Part shown: one piece after another, positions 1-11,454 of the stretch
Numbering within the stretch: the first letter of the stretch is position 1
How the letters are laid out: each line of letters starts with the position of its first letter
Origin: Neopestalotiopsis rosae
Lineage: Eukaryota; Ascomycota; Sordariomycetes; Amphisphaeriales; Sporocadaceae
Direction: 5' to 3'
Length of the DNA: 64,000 bases
NCBI GenBank assembly: GCA_023078685.1
Contig: JALGAS010000003.1
Coordinates: forward strand, 3,658,001 to 3,722,000
Translations under genes and position numbers: made by a program
The notes under the pieces: generated by a model
What the model was told of the DNA's origin: nothing
The model's input: the letters and a program-made list of their open reading frames with translations, nothing else
Database searches by the model: none

Positions 1-237
1 GCATCGACGACCTCGGTGTGGCGGCCACAGAAGGAGCTGAAGGGCTTCAAGAAGATTCTCCTTCAGCCTGGAGAGTCCAAGCAGGTTGATTTTGAGGTGG
101 ACCTGAAGATGGCCTGCAGCTACTGGGACGAGGAGAAGAAGGCCTGGTCTCTGGACAGTGGAGATTATGGTGTCCTCGTGGGCAGTCTGGGTGCCAATTT
201 CGCCGTTGCCAAGTCAGAAGTCTGGAATCATTTGTAG
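1..237 (+). CDS. GH3 beta-glucosidase, C-terminal fragment (partial)
   Basis: The 78 residues before the TAG at 235-237 match the C-terminal fibronectin-III-like domain of glycoside hydrolase family 3 beta-glucosidases: P-x-KELKGFKKI-L-PGES opening, a central hydrophobic strand (V-x-F-x-V), an aromatic YWDEEKKAW loop and the final G-x-YGVLVGS strand. The catalytic domains lie upstream of the window, so activity and secretion cannot be judged. The reading frame is open from base 1. A sugar transporter follows 2.4 kb downstream on the same strand, consistent with a cellobiose/glucoside utilisation neighbourhood. That link is inference. Confidence 0.8.
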   Translation, partial: ASTTSVWRPQKELKGFKKILLQPGESKQVDFEVDLKMACSYWDEEKKAWSLDSGDYGVLVGSLGANFAVAKSEVWNHL

Positions 238-2630
238 GGTATATACATCTAAATTAGAAATAAAATGGACTTGCGGTCTAAATTAGAATGAATTACACCT
301 GTCACTTCCCCATGGGGTAGCCTCACAAGTGATCACAATCTGCATCATTCGACAGCCTGGTCAAATTCCGCCTTGTCAAATTATTTGAGTCTTTCGCCAA
401 CCTCATCGGAATTGACAGCCAGGTACGCTATCACGTGCACTCTATCAGGCAACTGGCGGAAGGTACGACTGTCAGGTAGCGGTAGGACAAGTAAGCTCTC
501 GCAGCACCACAATGGAGTTTTGAAACTCAAGAATCTGTATATTCACACGGCTATGTTCTTGGAATTATCTCTCTGTTACTGATTCGTTTCTCACTATTGC
601 TCTGTGGCCAGCGACGCGATCTACCGTCCTTGCGCATCCAAAAACCACGCACGATCACGATGACTACACAATGCGTCTTGCACTATACCAACAGCTGATG
701 GTTGCTCATCGGGTCCGGCGTTATCAGCGTCCGTTCTATTTCTCAGCTCGATGGAGGGAATTCCCGACTGGTATGGTGTTGCGAGTCCATGATGCTGATA
801 GCGAATAGAAATGGTGATGTACCGTTGGACGAGATGGTGGAGCAATATTCCAAAATGGTCTGACCCCGGACTCCAGACTCGTGTATTGATCCCCATTACA
901 ATTGGGCTGTGCCGGAAGATCGACCAATCACGGCCTAGCAAAGCCGGGGGCGGGTATATTGCAATTTGCAGCAAACTGGGCTCATGATAGCTTCTCAAAC
1001 GACCCCCAACGACCCCAACTGTGGCTTCAGCCACCAGAACAGTCTCTCTGGGGAACACTGGGAAACCCCAGATTCGATACGTACCGATCTTGGCTTCGTC
1101 CTCAGAATCACACACAAATTGGGAGTCGGTGTTAAAATATCCACCGGGGGATCGACACTAAAATCTTGCTATCTGGGCAATTGAGTCTTGGCTCCGAGGG
1201 CACCGTTGCTACACCCACTAGAAGCCCGGGAATTCCGAACGATGAGCGTTGAGGCGCTCAGATGCCAAGGCATCTTCACGGCCTAATCGTGCAGCAGCAT
1301 CATAGATGACACGGAATATTTGGAAGGGATGTGCAACTTTTGCATCATGAAGGGCATCTTGGCTAATGGCACTCGACTCCACTGACCGACAGACGTGCAG
1401 GCGGGCCGCCAGGCAAGCGAAACGGTTTGACGTCAAACTGCTTGATCAATGTTGCACCGCTCCTCTTTTCTGCGTCCCCGAGTCGCCGCAAATATGCGCA
1501 TTGTTGTTTGAGAATTCGATAGACCGGAGTTCGAATCCGGTCTGAATTTGGAAATATGTCAACAAGGAATCAATTCATTATAGCGCATTATTACAAATGC
1601 CGGTGTGACACTCATTGGTGATTGTCATTGGCGAATAGGCCGCGTCACATCTCCAGCTCATGCCACGAATGGCCACCAGCTGAACAAGATGAATCTCAAT
1701 GCGGCTACGACAGAAACTTGGTACAATCTCCACATCAATGCTCCAACATCACGCTGCACACGTACAGAAGCCTGGACCCTGGCGGAGGGCAGCGAGGGCG
1801 CGCACACTTTTTTCACGCTTAGGAATCCTGAGTCAGGACGGAGGCGTGCGGAGAGAGGGCACTTCCCCCGCATTTCAACAAATTTTTTGGGGGTGGGAGG
1901 GTGAACGAGTCCAGTCCAGACACCCCAGACCGTTTACTAATGGTGAATGGTGTTAGTTGGGTTGAAAAGATAGCCTCAAAATTCGTGTGGAATAGCCGCG
2001 CCCGGATTTCCCGGATGCGGCGTAGCATAGGGATCTTCCCCAGATCCGACCCCGCGGAAGCGAAAGAAAAAAGAGAGTTGGCACACGGGCTGGGGGTGTA
2101 TTAGGATGGAAAGGGAAATAGGCCCACGCAAGGTGCAACGCACATGAGCTCTATTTTGGCGAACAGACGCATCTGCTTGGTTCGGAACACGGTCGACTAT
2201 CGAATCTGCGTCAGTAAACGCATACAGACTGACTTTTCCCCACGTGGACTGCAACCCCGAAACCACCCCCGTCTTTGGTGTGTGTGGAGAAATCCAAGTC
2301 TAAACCAAGTTAACCAACCTGGGGAGGTAAAGTCTGTTCTCGGCCTCCTTTTCGTTTCTTCTATATCAACCGCCCGGCATCCTTCCCACTCTTACATTCC
2401 ACTTTGGGCTTCTATAGCATCACTCATAAGTGAGAACTCGTCAGCACTTGGGATCGACTTCAACATTACATATTCTCATTGAAAAGGATCAACACTTTCT
2501 TTGGATTTGAATTTTTTTCAAACCTTCTCCTCTCTAGGACGACTTTGACAACTGCGAACCACCCGCCTGTTCTGCACCCCGTCAACTGCGAACCTTTGCC
2601 AGTTCTGCGAAAAAAACAAACTCGAACACA
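238..2630. other. Intergenic region, no convincing gene
   Basis: The ORFs here are short, overlap in several frames and have no recognisable domain. A 36-bp hairpin at 1513-1548 carries a tRNA-like T-loop (separate entry). Pyrimidine-rich leader sequence and CTGGGG motifs near 2090 and 2320, the core recognised by CreA-type repressors in filamentous fungi, precede the transporter at 2631. Carbon-catabolite control of the transporter is therefore possible but unproven. Confidence 0.5.
1513..1548. repeat. Hairpin with tRNA T-arm/box-B-like loop
   Basis: AATTC (1513-1517) and AGACCGG (1521-1527) pair with CCGGTCT (1537-1543) and GAATT (1544-1548), leaving a 3-nt bulge and a 9-nt loop. The loop region GTTCGAATC fits the Pol III B-box consensus and a T-arm of five pairs and seven loop bases. 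No matching 5' acceptor strand, D-arm or A-box is visible in the preceding 90 bases, so this is not called a tRNA gene. It may be a tRNA or SINE relic. Confidence 0.45.
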
Positions 2631-4316
2631 ATGTCGAAGCAAGAGGAAGCCGCCGCCAACGTGGTCCAGATCCACAAGGCAAATGCTTTTCATGATGAAG
2701 ATGTAGTCGAGGGAGTTGACCGGGAGCTCAGCCCTTTCCAGTGTTTGAAACAAAACCCGAAGATTGTGCTTTGGTCACTCTTTGCGAACAGTGAGTATTC
2801 TCATATTCTGAATATATTTTGATAAGAAAAACTCGAATCTAATTACATTGTTTCATACAGTCGGATCATGTCTCGTCGGTTATGAAAATCTCGTTCTTTC
2901 GGTGTGCTTGGCCATGCCTGCATTCCAGATGACCTTTGCTGAGGAGGTCAATGGCGCTCTCACGATCCCCGCCTACTGGCAGTCAGCCTGGAACGCTTGC
3001 TACAACGTCGGAATGATGATTGGATCTCTCTTGGCTGGTTGGGTTCAGGACAAAGTCGGTCGCAAGAAGGTCATGGCTGGAGCCATTGTTCTCGCCTGTG
3101 CTGGTATCGCCGTTGCCTTTATTGCCTCGACCTCTGCCATCTACTTGGGCAGCAAGATCATCACTGGTATTGCTGTTGGTATGATGCAGACTGTCACCCA
3201 GACATATGTGTCCGAGATTGCCCCGTTGCCCATGCGTGGTATTGCCTTGTCCATGAACATCATCATGATGGTATGTGCGCCCCTTGATTCACTCATGCAA
3301 AATTTTTGAAAGATCAGCAAACTGACACCTCATAGAACCTTGGAATGTTGATTGCCATTGCATCGACCTTTTCCCGAGTCGCCATCATCGATCCCATGGC
3401 CTACAAGGTTCTCTTCGCTGCCGGCTGGGCATTCCCCGGAGTTTTGGCCATTGGTCTTCCCTTCTTGCCCGAGTCTCCCTACTGGCTCGTTATGAAGGGC
3501 CGCCGCGATGAGGCCATCATTTCCCTGAAGAAGTTGTCTGGATCCCACGAGGACATCGCCGCCCGCACCCACCAGATCGAGGCCACCATCGAGCACGAGC
3601 GTGAGGTCGAGTCTACCGCCAGCTACATCGAGTGCTTCCGCGGTTCCAACTTGCGCCGTACCATGATCATCCTGATCTGCATGTACATGCCTCAGGTTGC
3701 CGGTGCCGTTCTCTCCTCCAACGCTCCCTACTTCCTCAACCAGACCGGTCTGGACAGCCACACGGTTCTGCTCCTGACCCAGGTCGGTATCGCCATGGGT
3801 GTCGTCTCCGCCTGTCTCAACGTCTTCCTGATGATGAAGTTCAGCCGCCGTACGCTCATGTTCTTCGGTGTCGGCCTCTGCTGCACTATGTACTTCATCA
3901 TGGGTGTCGGCGCTGTGGTGCCCAAGTCCAACGCCTCGCTGTTGACCATTGGTGTCGCCCTACAGTTCACCTCCATCACCTACGGTCCCGCCATCGGCTC
4001 TTCCATGGCCGTAGCTGGTGAGATCTCTGCCACCCGCCTGCGCGCCAAGTCCATCGGTATCGGCTACACCTGGTCCTGCATCTGCTCCATCGTCTGGACC
4101 ATTGTCCTCCCCTACCTCTTCAACACGGACGAGGCCAACCTCGGCGGCAACCTGGGCTGGATCTTCTGCGGCATGGGTCTCATCGTCGGAGCCCTCTTGT
4201 TCTTCTTCGTGCCTGAGACCAACGGCCGAAGCTTTGACGAGCTGGACATTCTGTTTGAGCGCAAGGTTCCCGCCCGCGCTTTCCGGACCTACGACCTGAC
4301 CCAGGCCAGCGCTTAA
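2631..4316 (+). CDS. MFS sugar (alpha-glucoside/maltose-type) transporter
   Basis: Predicted 516-aa plasma-membrane sugar:H+ symporter of the major facilitator sugar-transporter family. Three exons: 2631-2790, 2861-3270, 3336-4316, with introns of 70 and 65 bp that restore one frame. Visible family signatures are the GRKK loop after TM2 (WVQDKVGRKKV), the PESPYWL motif at the end of TM6 and PETNGRSFDELD after TM12. The N-terminal stretch (SLFANIGSCLVGYENLVLSVCLAMPAFQ then IPAYWQSAWN) resembles the fungal maltose/alpha-glucoside permease branch. The exact substrate cannot be told from sequence. The start ATG has a purine at -3 (acaATG) and follows a pyrimidine-rich leader. The upstream neighbour is a GH3 glucosidase, fitting a role in sugar uptake. 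Confidence 0.9.
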
Positions 4317-6935
4317 GAGCATATAGAACTTAACGTAGAGATACACAAAGTGTATATATAGCTCAGATGAAATGACAATGAATGACAATTACTTCATACG
4401 CAATCAAATTCTGAGCCATGTGAAAATTACATCACTTTAAACCAACTCTGGCGACTACTGCCGGGTTCAACCACCAGGGACATTCTCCCACCATTTCCTA
4501 TCTCATCTCCCCCTTTCCTTCTCGAGACAAATTTTCGATTTTGTACTTTATGTAAAAAAGTGCATTATCGAAAGTCTCGTACAGTCCGATCTGTACTCTT
4601 CCTCAAGATTAAAATCATACCTTCCCCTTGCCACTCTTTCAACTCTCTACTTCTTCTGCTGGTACCAGTTTGATTCAAACAGTCCAGATAACAAGAAACG
4701 AAGAGTCTACGCAATCTACAAAATCAATTGAACACTCAATCTGCATAAAGGATTGTGTCACGTGCTAGCACCGGCCCGCCGCTACTAGTGCGTCCTGTGG
4801 TTAGCGTAGCCTTCTGCCTTCTTTCTTTTTATATTACCTTTTCATAGCTATACGAGGCTTCACTATAGGTTTACAAATTGCCCACGCAATCTGTAATCCT
4901 CAAAGGTCAGCTAGCTTATACACACTCGTTTTCCTATTCCTCGTTTTTTCCTTTCCCTCTCTTGTGAACATGTGTCTTTTCGGGCTGTATACGGGTCTTG
5001 CAGATTGTGTGAGAAAAAGTCGAAAGATATTGGGTAAGCTCAGAAGCCTGGAAATACCTTCAGGGTATTCTGGAATCCCGGAAGACTGGATCCTCATGAA
5101 AATCTACTTGATCAAATTGATACGAGGTCCCAAAGAGTTGATACCTTTTTTTTTTAAGGCTGAGGCGTCTTTTGTTTGATCTGCCCTTTCTGATGGCTTA
5201 TAATTTGTTCTCTTTCCGACCTTCCCCCTTCCCTTTTCCTACTATAACCCGACATTTACCTTAGTGACACGGAAGCTAACTATGATGTAGTACGCCGGCT
5301 TTACATTTGGGCGGTGATTGAACAACCAGGCTCATCAAGTCTTTGTCAAGGTCGGAAGGTGGATGAATAAAAAGGTGTATATGACACTTCGCCCATGGCA
5401 AAAACTTTTATAAGTCATCTCGTATGCTAGCCCGTGATATTAAATCTGTAGTCTACTACTCAGAAGCTCGTAGGAATGTTTGGATTGATGTGAAAGACTG
5501 GTAAGACATCAACCGAGCATGCCTAAATACTAACACTTGTTATCTGCTGTCTGGGGTGACTCGACAGCAACATTAGTGCTTGTTAGTCTCTCAGTGAATC
5601 CAACCGAACCTGTCAAAAATAAACTCGGGTATCTTTGATGGGATCAATGTGTCTTCTGAATGTCTCCGCGAGCATATGTGTTCCCCCAATGCCCTGGGGC
5701 TCCTCTAGTCTACAGATCCGAGCTACCTCCTGTGTGATTCACTGCTCCTGCACGGAAGACATTCGTTCACAAATCCGACGAAAATAAAATCCTTCTACCA
5801 ACTATGAAACGATAATTCACAAGATCAGAAGATTAGACTAGGACAAGGATCTCTGATAAAAAAAATGGTGATTTTGGTTCGTATAACTACAGCAATAACG
5901 ACAACGACAATGCTTTCCAGGAACAAAATGACAGCAAAATCGATGGCATAGCTAGTATATCGGTAGCTTTGTAGAGCTATTGAAGATGGCTAGCTGCGTA
6001 ATCATGTGGCTTATCGTACCGTAATAGATCATCCAGCTATTACATTACCGATATGATTGACATGGATCTACAATTACATTCCGTTCGTGTGATCTTGTTA
6101 TCATTATCCTGGAGAATACTAGAGGGGAAGCATAGGCAGCTAGTCTTGACCAAACAATGAAAGGCGAAATGGAGACAGCCATCAGCTTATTGTACTTGCC
6201 TTGGGACACCTCAAAATAGAATCAAAATCCTAGAGTATGACAGCTGTGCTGCACACTCTTTTGTTCCACGTTAACTTGGGAACATACCCTGAGCTATTGT
6301 CAAAACTGCCATGGACCAGACAAATTCTTCATCTAAAGTTGTACATGAGCATACAAAGAACTCTTTTGGGATCAAATTCGGGTGGCCTATACCCGATGGG
6401 ACTAATCCGAGCCCGTGGCTGCCGTTTGTAGGGGCTTCCAGGGACTTTAACGAATCATATGTTTGGAGGGTCCCTTCCGTCAGGCTACTGAAAGAAGCCA
6501 GTCACTTCTGACTCTGAAGCCCGCTTTACGTACATTCCGAAATACGGAGGACGACTTGAGGTGATTCTCCATATTAGATAAACGGTGAATGGGATTGTGT
6601 AGTTCAGAATATACCTCCTACGGATAATCTTGCCTCCCTTCTAAAGGTATACTGAAGTACACATTCATCAGTGCTTTAGATGCATGTATCTAAGAACATG
6701 TGTTACAAGAGGAGATGTGTCATTTTCTTTCTTTCTTTTTCTTGGAAAATCTCAGAGAACCTTATTGCTGGATGGCTGTTTGAAACGGTTGGCCGCAGGT
6801 GGGTCGCCCCACTGATATATAAGCGGCGCCCATCGATGGGCCTCCAAACGCGAACCAAATTCTGAACTTCATCCAAACAACACCAAAAATCGGACTGGGC
6901 GATTGGTACGATCTGTTACTGGATCAGACGTCAAG
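4317..6935. other. Gene-poor AT-rich stretch
   Basis: There are 2.6 kb without a credible coding region. ORFs at 4900-5179 and 6237-6865 are short, lack recognisable domains and overlap one another. A T10 run occurs near 5147. A TATA box for the downstream gene is at 6816-6823. No transposon ends, tRNA or long repeat could be seen by eye. Confidence 0.5.
6816..6823 (+). promoter_or_regulatory. TATA box of the 849-aa orphan gene
   Basis: TATATAAG lies 113 bp before the ATG at 6936. This spacing leaves a leader of about 80 nt and supports 6936 rather than the TTG at 6903 as the start. Confidence 0.45.
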
Positions 6936-9485
6936 ATGAATCCACTGCAGCCCATAACCAACCATCAGTTCAACCCTTCTGAGCCTCACCCGGAACTCGA
7001 TGACGTTGACATACCAGATGACATCGACTTTGCGAACAACACTGACCCGTTCGGCATATTCGCCGCTCGTGGTATGGGTGCTCCTCCATTGATGCAGCCC
7101 AATGAGATCCGGAGGATGGCGGCACAGCGTTCTGAACGTATCTTCGCCAATTACCGGCGGTTGCAGAGCATTGTCGAGCGCCACGAGGCCACCATCCAAA
7201 AGCGTTGGGAGAAGAAGTCCAGAACTCAACGGGTGAGCATCCTCTTGGGTGCTTGGCTGGACATGCCGCTGACTCATCGTCCCGACTTTGCTGTCTTTCG
7301 AAAAAACTCCTTCAACATGTCTCGTGTCGCTGCACAACATCGTTCCGCCTTTCTGTGGCCTAGCATCAACCAAGAGGACTTGGGCGATCCCAAGACTCTG
7401 CCCTTGTTGCTCAACGCTCGAGGCCGGAATCATCCCCACGTATTTGCAGCTGCCGACGGCGAGCAGAGCCACCTGGGAAAGGTGACCATGGCGATTGTAC
7501 CAGTCTTTCTCAACGAACACGTCATGTTGATTAATGGCATGACAGAACAAAAGGACTACGGCAAACTCCTGGCTTGGAGTGAGCACGAGGATGCCTTTGA
7601 TTGGATGCATCAACGCAAGCAGTTTCTGCCAGGAGAAGGACTTCTGATCCTTGAATTCCAGGAACGCCTACTTGAGTTTCTTGTCGAATGCTGCCAAAAG
7701 ATTCTTCACGACATCCCTTCGGATAGAGTAGCAAGTGATGAATTTCCTATACAACCTGAACCTTCATTGAGACACGGTGTCGACGAGACTGGCTTTTCCA
7801 CTTTGAGTGTATTGGCCAGAGAAGCTCCATACCGACCGCCCGCGAAACTGGATCTGGGTCAAATCGAATCACTCCTAGCTGCACGAACTGTACGCGCTGA
7901 GGATCACATCTGGGCGATGCGTGAGGATCCCAGCTACTATGCCGAGACTATCCTGGACTATAAAGAGCATCGCCAAGAGATGATTAAGGACCTTCGAGGC
8001 GGTTCACATCCTACCTTGATGCCGCCACGGGAAGGCGTGCTATGGGCTCGAGTCATCGGGACTGTTGTCACTGAATCCTTCTTCCAGCTTGAGTTCTTTG
8101 CAGAACTTCGTACTCAAGTACAGCAACTACAAGTGCTCTCGAAGAAATATGAATCAGACATTGATCCGGCCAAGGACCTTCCCAAGGAATACTTGGAAGC
8201 CTTGCTGAAGTTTCGATTCTACCTCTTGCGAGTAGTGAAGGGCGTGTTGAACCAGTTGAAGATGACTGCCACAGCCTCGCCGCCCTTGAGACCATTCTTT
8301 GTTCGGGATGTCCCTATTTCCGTCTCAACTCCCATGATGCAGATCATGGCCCGGGGCACGAAAATGGACGATACTACCCAACAACTTATATGGCTCCTTG
8401 AGACTTTGTGGGAAGACGATAAAGATCTCTTTCTAGCCAAGTTGACCACTATAATTGATGAGCTTGATCGCCTGCTAAGATCCAATGCAAAAGCTTCTGA
8501 ACTCGTTTCATCCTACATTGCAGGGCTTATCGGAGAACTTTCCATTGTGGGAGAGTGCTTGAGGCAGCTCGAAATCTACCAGCCCTGGGCCAATAACTTT
8601 GAGAACGCGAGTGCAGAGAGGGGAGATCAGTTCGAGAAGGAGTTTGCGCAACGAAGTACCGCATGGGCACAGGCTCTTGAAACGTTCAAAGACAAGAATA
8701 TGATGGGTCTCCAGCACTTGGGAGACCCTTCGGGTGGTCGTTTCCAGTATCCTATTGGAAAACGTCGCAATAAGGCCAACGTCGAAACACTCCGGGCTTC
8801 CGAGGCGAATCTCGATGCTTTTTGGAGTGGAGTCGATCAAATGTTGAACCAGAAAGTCCAAAAGCTGAGTGGTACGGCATACAAAAAACTACTATTACAG
8901 CCACGCTACCTCCAGCGCACACCGCCATGGGTTGAGCCGACTGCGGCAAAGGGGGCGAAGCCGAGCGCGAAGCAAGTGGACGAACTCGTCGTTCCGTTCT
9001 CCTCACTCTTTCGTGTATCCGAACCTGCAACATCAGCACGTGCAGAGGCATTAGCTGCGGCCGCGACCAGGAACAAGATCAAGAGCCGCGGCACTCCAGG
9101 AACCGTGACAGAAGCAAGTACAGGAGAAGAATCGCCTCCAGAAGCTGCAGAAGACGTACAGCCCACCTTCAAGATTGATGCCAGAGCCTTGAAGGTTTTC
9201 CGCATCGTCTTTTTCGATCCATCTGCAAACACGACGGCCGGCGAAGTGGCTTGGCGCGATTTCCTGCATGCAATGGATTCCACCGGGTTCACTGCGCAGA
9301 AGCTCTATGGCTCTGTGTGGCACTTCCAGCCAACAAAGCTGGATGTCGAAAGAAGCATACAGTTCCACGAGCCTCATCCACGCGGAAAGATTCCCTTCCT
9401 AGTTGCTCGTCGTCATGGCCGTAGACTTTACCGTGCTTACGGCTGGCATGGTAACATGTTTGTGTTGGAAGACAAGAAGAATTGA
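6936..9485 (+). CDS. Fungal orphan protein with HicA-like C-terminal pattern
   Basis: Intronless, 849 aa from the ATG at 6936; an in-frame TTG at 6903 would be non-canonical. No function is recognised for the family as a whole. Residues about 60-140 are basic and helical (REKKSRTQR-type; FANYRRLQSIVERHEATIQKRW), the middle is alpha-helical, and residues about 720-770 are a low-complexity A/T/E/P linker. The last 100 residues form a compact unit: AWRDFLHAMDSTGF, GSVWHF, then IQFHEPHPRGKIP and ARRHGRRLYRAYGW. The order 'short helix, GF, GS-x-x-H, strand, H-P' recalls the HicA/dsRBD-like fold of mRNA-interferase-type small domains. That is pattern inference only. No signal peptide or membrane segment is seen. 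Confidence 0.75.
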   Translation: MNPLQPITNHQFNPSEPHPELDDVDIPDDIDFANNTDPFGIFAARGMGAPPLMQPNEIRRMAAQRSERIFANYRRLQSIVERHEATIQKRWEKKSRTQRVSILLGAWLDMPLTHRPDFAVFRKNSFNMSRVAAQHRSAFLWPSINQEDLGDPKTLPLLLNARGRNHPHVFAAADGEQSHLGKVTMAIVPVFLNEHVMLINGMTEQKDYGKLLAWSEHEDAFDWMHQRKQFLPGEGLLILEFQERLLEFLVECCQKILHDIPSDRVASDEFPIQPEPSLRHGVDETGFSTLSVLAREAPYRPPAKLDLGQIESLLAARTVRAEDHIWAMREDPSYYAETILDYKEHRQEMIKDLRGGSHPTLMPPREGVLWARVIGTVVTESFFQLEFFAELRTQVQQLQVLSKKYESDIDPAKDLPKEYLEALLKFRFYLLRVVKGVLNQLKMTATASPPLRPFFVRDVPISVSTPMMQIMARGTKMDDTTQQLIWLLETLWEDDKDLFLAKLTTIIDELDRLLRSNAKASELVSSYIAGLIGELSIVGECLRQLEIYQPWANNFENASAERGDQFEKEFAQRSTAWAQALETFKDKNMMGLQHLGDPSGGRFQYPIGKRRNKANVETLRASEANLDAFWSGVDQMLNQKVQKLSGTAYKKLLLQPRYLQRTPPWVEPTAAKGAKPSAKQVDELVVPFSSLFRVSEPATSARAEALAAAATRNKIKSRGTPGTVTEASTGEESPPEAAEDVQPTFKIDARALKVFRIVFFDPSANTTAGEVAWRDFLHAMDSTGFTAQKLYGSVWHFQPTKLDVERSIQFHEPHPRGKIPFLVARRHGRRLYRAYGWHGNMFVLEDKKN

Positions 9486-9769
9486 TGCGCCAGTGAAATT
9501 AGCATTTCTACCATATGGAAAGCTGCACCGTATTACGCATCAAGGCACTGAGCGTCGCTAATATTCGATTGATCACGGCTTCTCCAATGTAGTTTAGGAC
9601 AGGGCACATTTGTTATTCAAAAAAGATTAGCTAATACAAGCAAGTCCCTCGTCCGCAACCAGTCAAGCAGTCTTCTGATTCTTATTAAGCCATTATGTAC
9701 TCCTTCGATTAGAATCACTATATCCATCTCGCGACAGAGACCCATCAACAAGCAGTAACCCAAAGACGC

Positions 9770-10220
9770 CTACTCGCAAGTCTTGACCGTGTAGTCGACC
9801 GTCTGGTTGCCCGTCGCCACAATCTTGGGCTTGAAGTCCAGGTACACAAGCTCTCCCTTTTCGGGAGTCCACTGGCCGTTGGTGTCGCGGTAGTAGACCA
9901 TCTCGCCCGAGCCGGCGTCGCGGACCTCGGCCGTGGTGTGGGTCAGAACGCCCTCCGTCTTCCACTCGATCTCGTAGCACGTCGACTTGGTCACCAAAAA
10001 GGGCTTGCTGCATCTTGTATTGCCATCGGCGTCCAAGCACTTTTCTACAGCGTAGTCGAGTACGCTTCCTGAGGCGACAGTTGATGCTGTTGGCGAATAT
10101 TATCAGTCTCAAAGCCTACACCATTAAAATGCACAAGAAGATGGAGTACGTACGATCTTTCAAGAAACCTGTCATGGCTAGGCCAGCAGTGATGACGCTC
10201 TGTGTTGTGGGGATATACAT
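9770..10220 (-). CDS. Small probable secreted protein, unknown function
   Basis: Two exons, 10154-10220 and 9770-10086, joined across a 67-bp intron (GTACGT..CAACAG), encode 127 aa. The N-terminus (MYIPTTQSVITAGLAMTGFL) has a moderate hydrophobic core that may be a signal peptide but lacks a basic n-region. The mature part has four cysteines (VEKC, TRCSK, STCYE, KTCE at the end), which could form two disulfides, and is rich in beta-prone residues. No family is recognised. Length, cysteine spacing and isolation resemble small secreted proteins or candidate effectors of plant- or insect-associated fungi, but this is inference. The splice choice is supported by perfect reading-phase closure. Confidence 0.6.
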
Positions 10221-11454
10221 CTTGATTAGGTGCTGTAGACGATATGGGTATTGCAACTGTGTAATTGGAAGAGTAATTAAGTGCTGTTCCTGAAGAAAAT
10301 GAAGTCGCAAACAGCAGGTATTGTAGTACAGACAAGGCGTTTTGTTTTGATGTTGTTCGTGTCTCACAATCACCTTCATATACACTTTGTGTTTGCGTCC
10401 GGACAACCGCGGCATGTACGTCATTATCCCCAACGTCATAGCGTCGCAAGCCACTAGATGTTTGGTTGGAGAACCCAGGGATCTCGCTGTTGCCTATGCG
10501 TTAACATTGAATTTGGTCACCTGGTTCCCGTGGGTGTGGGAAATTGCTTTCAAGAATCTCCTGAGATGCACCGTCTTTGCATCGGTTTATTCCGCATGTT
10601 TCCTGCCATCTGGGTCGACAGCGGCTCCCATGCGGGACCCCAGATCTACCCCGGATCTACGACAACGATCACAACATTAATGATTGCAGTCTCTGCATGT
10701 ACCTGCATGTAGCTCTACTTTTTATTAATGGACCGATCCTTGTTGTTTGCATTCTCAAATCTGATCATTCCAAGTATATGGCAGATTCGCTCGTAAATCG
10801 CACCTTAGCAATGACCCGGGCAAATGTACTATTCAACAAAGCTGATCGGCGCTATCCATTTGTACCTGCAGGTACCCAGATCAGAGCCCCACACCGACCA
10901 TGGAGAAAGATCATACTGTATTCAGACCTCACTGAAATTGGAGGTAAGGGTTCTGGGCAGAAGGGATGACTATATTTCAAACCAGCCCATCGTGCGCACA
11001 TGGAATCTTGACCAAAGATGAACATCTTGAAATGATGTTCCTGCTAAGCAGCAGTGGCGGTACGAATTGTTCCAGTCGCTGGCACTTACCCACTTCACAG
11101 CCTCATGCAATACCAAAAGGTGAGTCACTGCCGAAGATCACCAACAGAGCACTTGAGTCGAGTCAACCAACAATATGGAGGAAGGCACATTCGCATCAAA
11201 ACACTTTAAAGTAAACAAAAGCATATAAACCTACGATGACCCCTTTCAAGAAAGTACACATCAAACATTTTTCTCTACAAACCACCACACATAGGCATCC
11301 CGAATCACTATTTTGGAGAGCTTTCACCTACAAGATCAACATACTACGCACAATAACACACACATATCGTCCAATCAATCAGATTATTTGCTATCAACTT
11401 TCATTTTTGGATACCTCTCGATTATCGATATTAGCATTAATCACAGCTCACACC
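10221..11454. other. Intergenic region with TATA box of the NADAR gene
   Basis: Overlapping short ORFs here show no domains. A TATA box sits at 11224-11229. Beyond it lies a long AC-rich leader typical of fungal 5' UTRs. Confidence 0.5.
11224..11229 (+). promoter_or_regulatory. TATA box of the NADAR gene
   Basis: TATAAA lies 231 bp upstream of the ATG at 11455 but only 7 bp before the in-frame ATG at 11236. Transcription should start beyond 11236, so the longer ORF is unlikely to be translated from its first ATG. Confidence 0.45.

Noticed and set aside
621..1115. 164-codon reverse ORF and overlapping forward ORFs upstream of the transporter
   Set aside because: No domain, no plausible splice partners and three overlapping frames of similar length, so chance ORFs are more likely.
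1470..1550. Possible tRNA gene around the T-arm-like hairpin
   Set aside because: No sequence complementary to the 3' acceptor strand and no D-arm or A-box is present at a suitable distance.
3330..4388. Long reverse-strand ORFs opposite the sugar transporter
   Set aside because: They are antisense shadows produced by GC-rich third codon positions; the forward frames carry full MFS motifs.
11236..11454. Longer N-terminus of the NADAR protein from the ATG at 11236
   Set aside because: The ATG is only 7 bp beyond the TATA box, and the sequence is AC-rich leader; the ATG at 11455 has a strong context.
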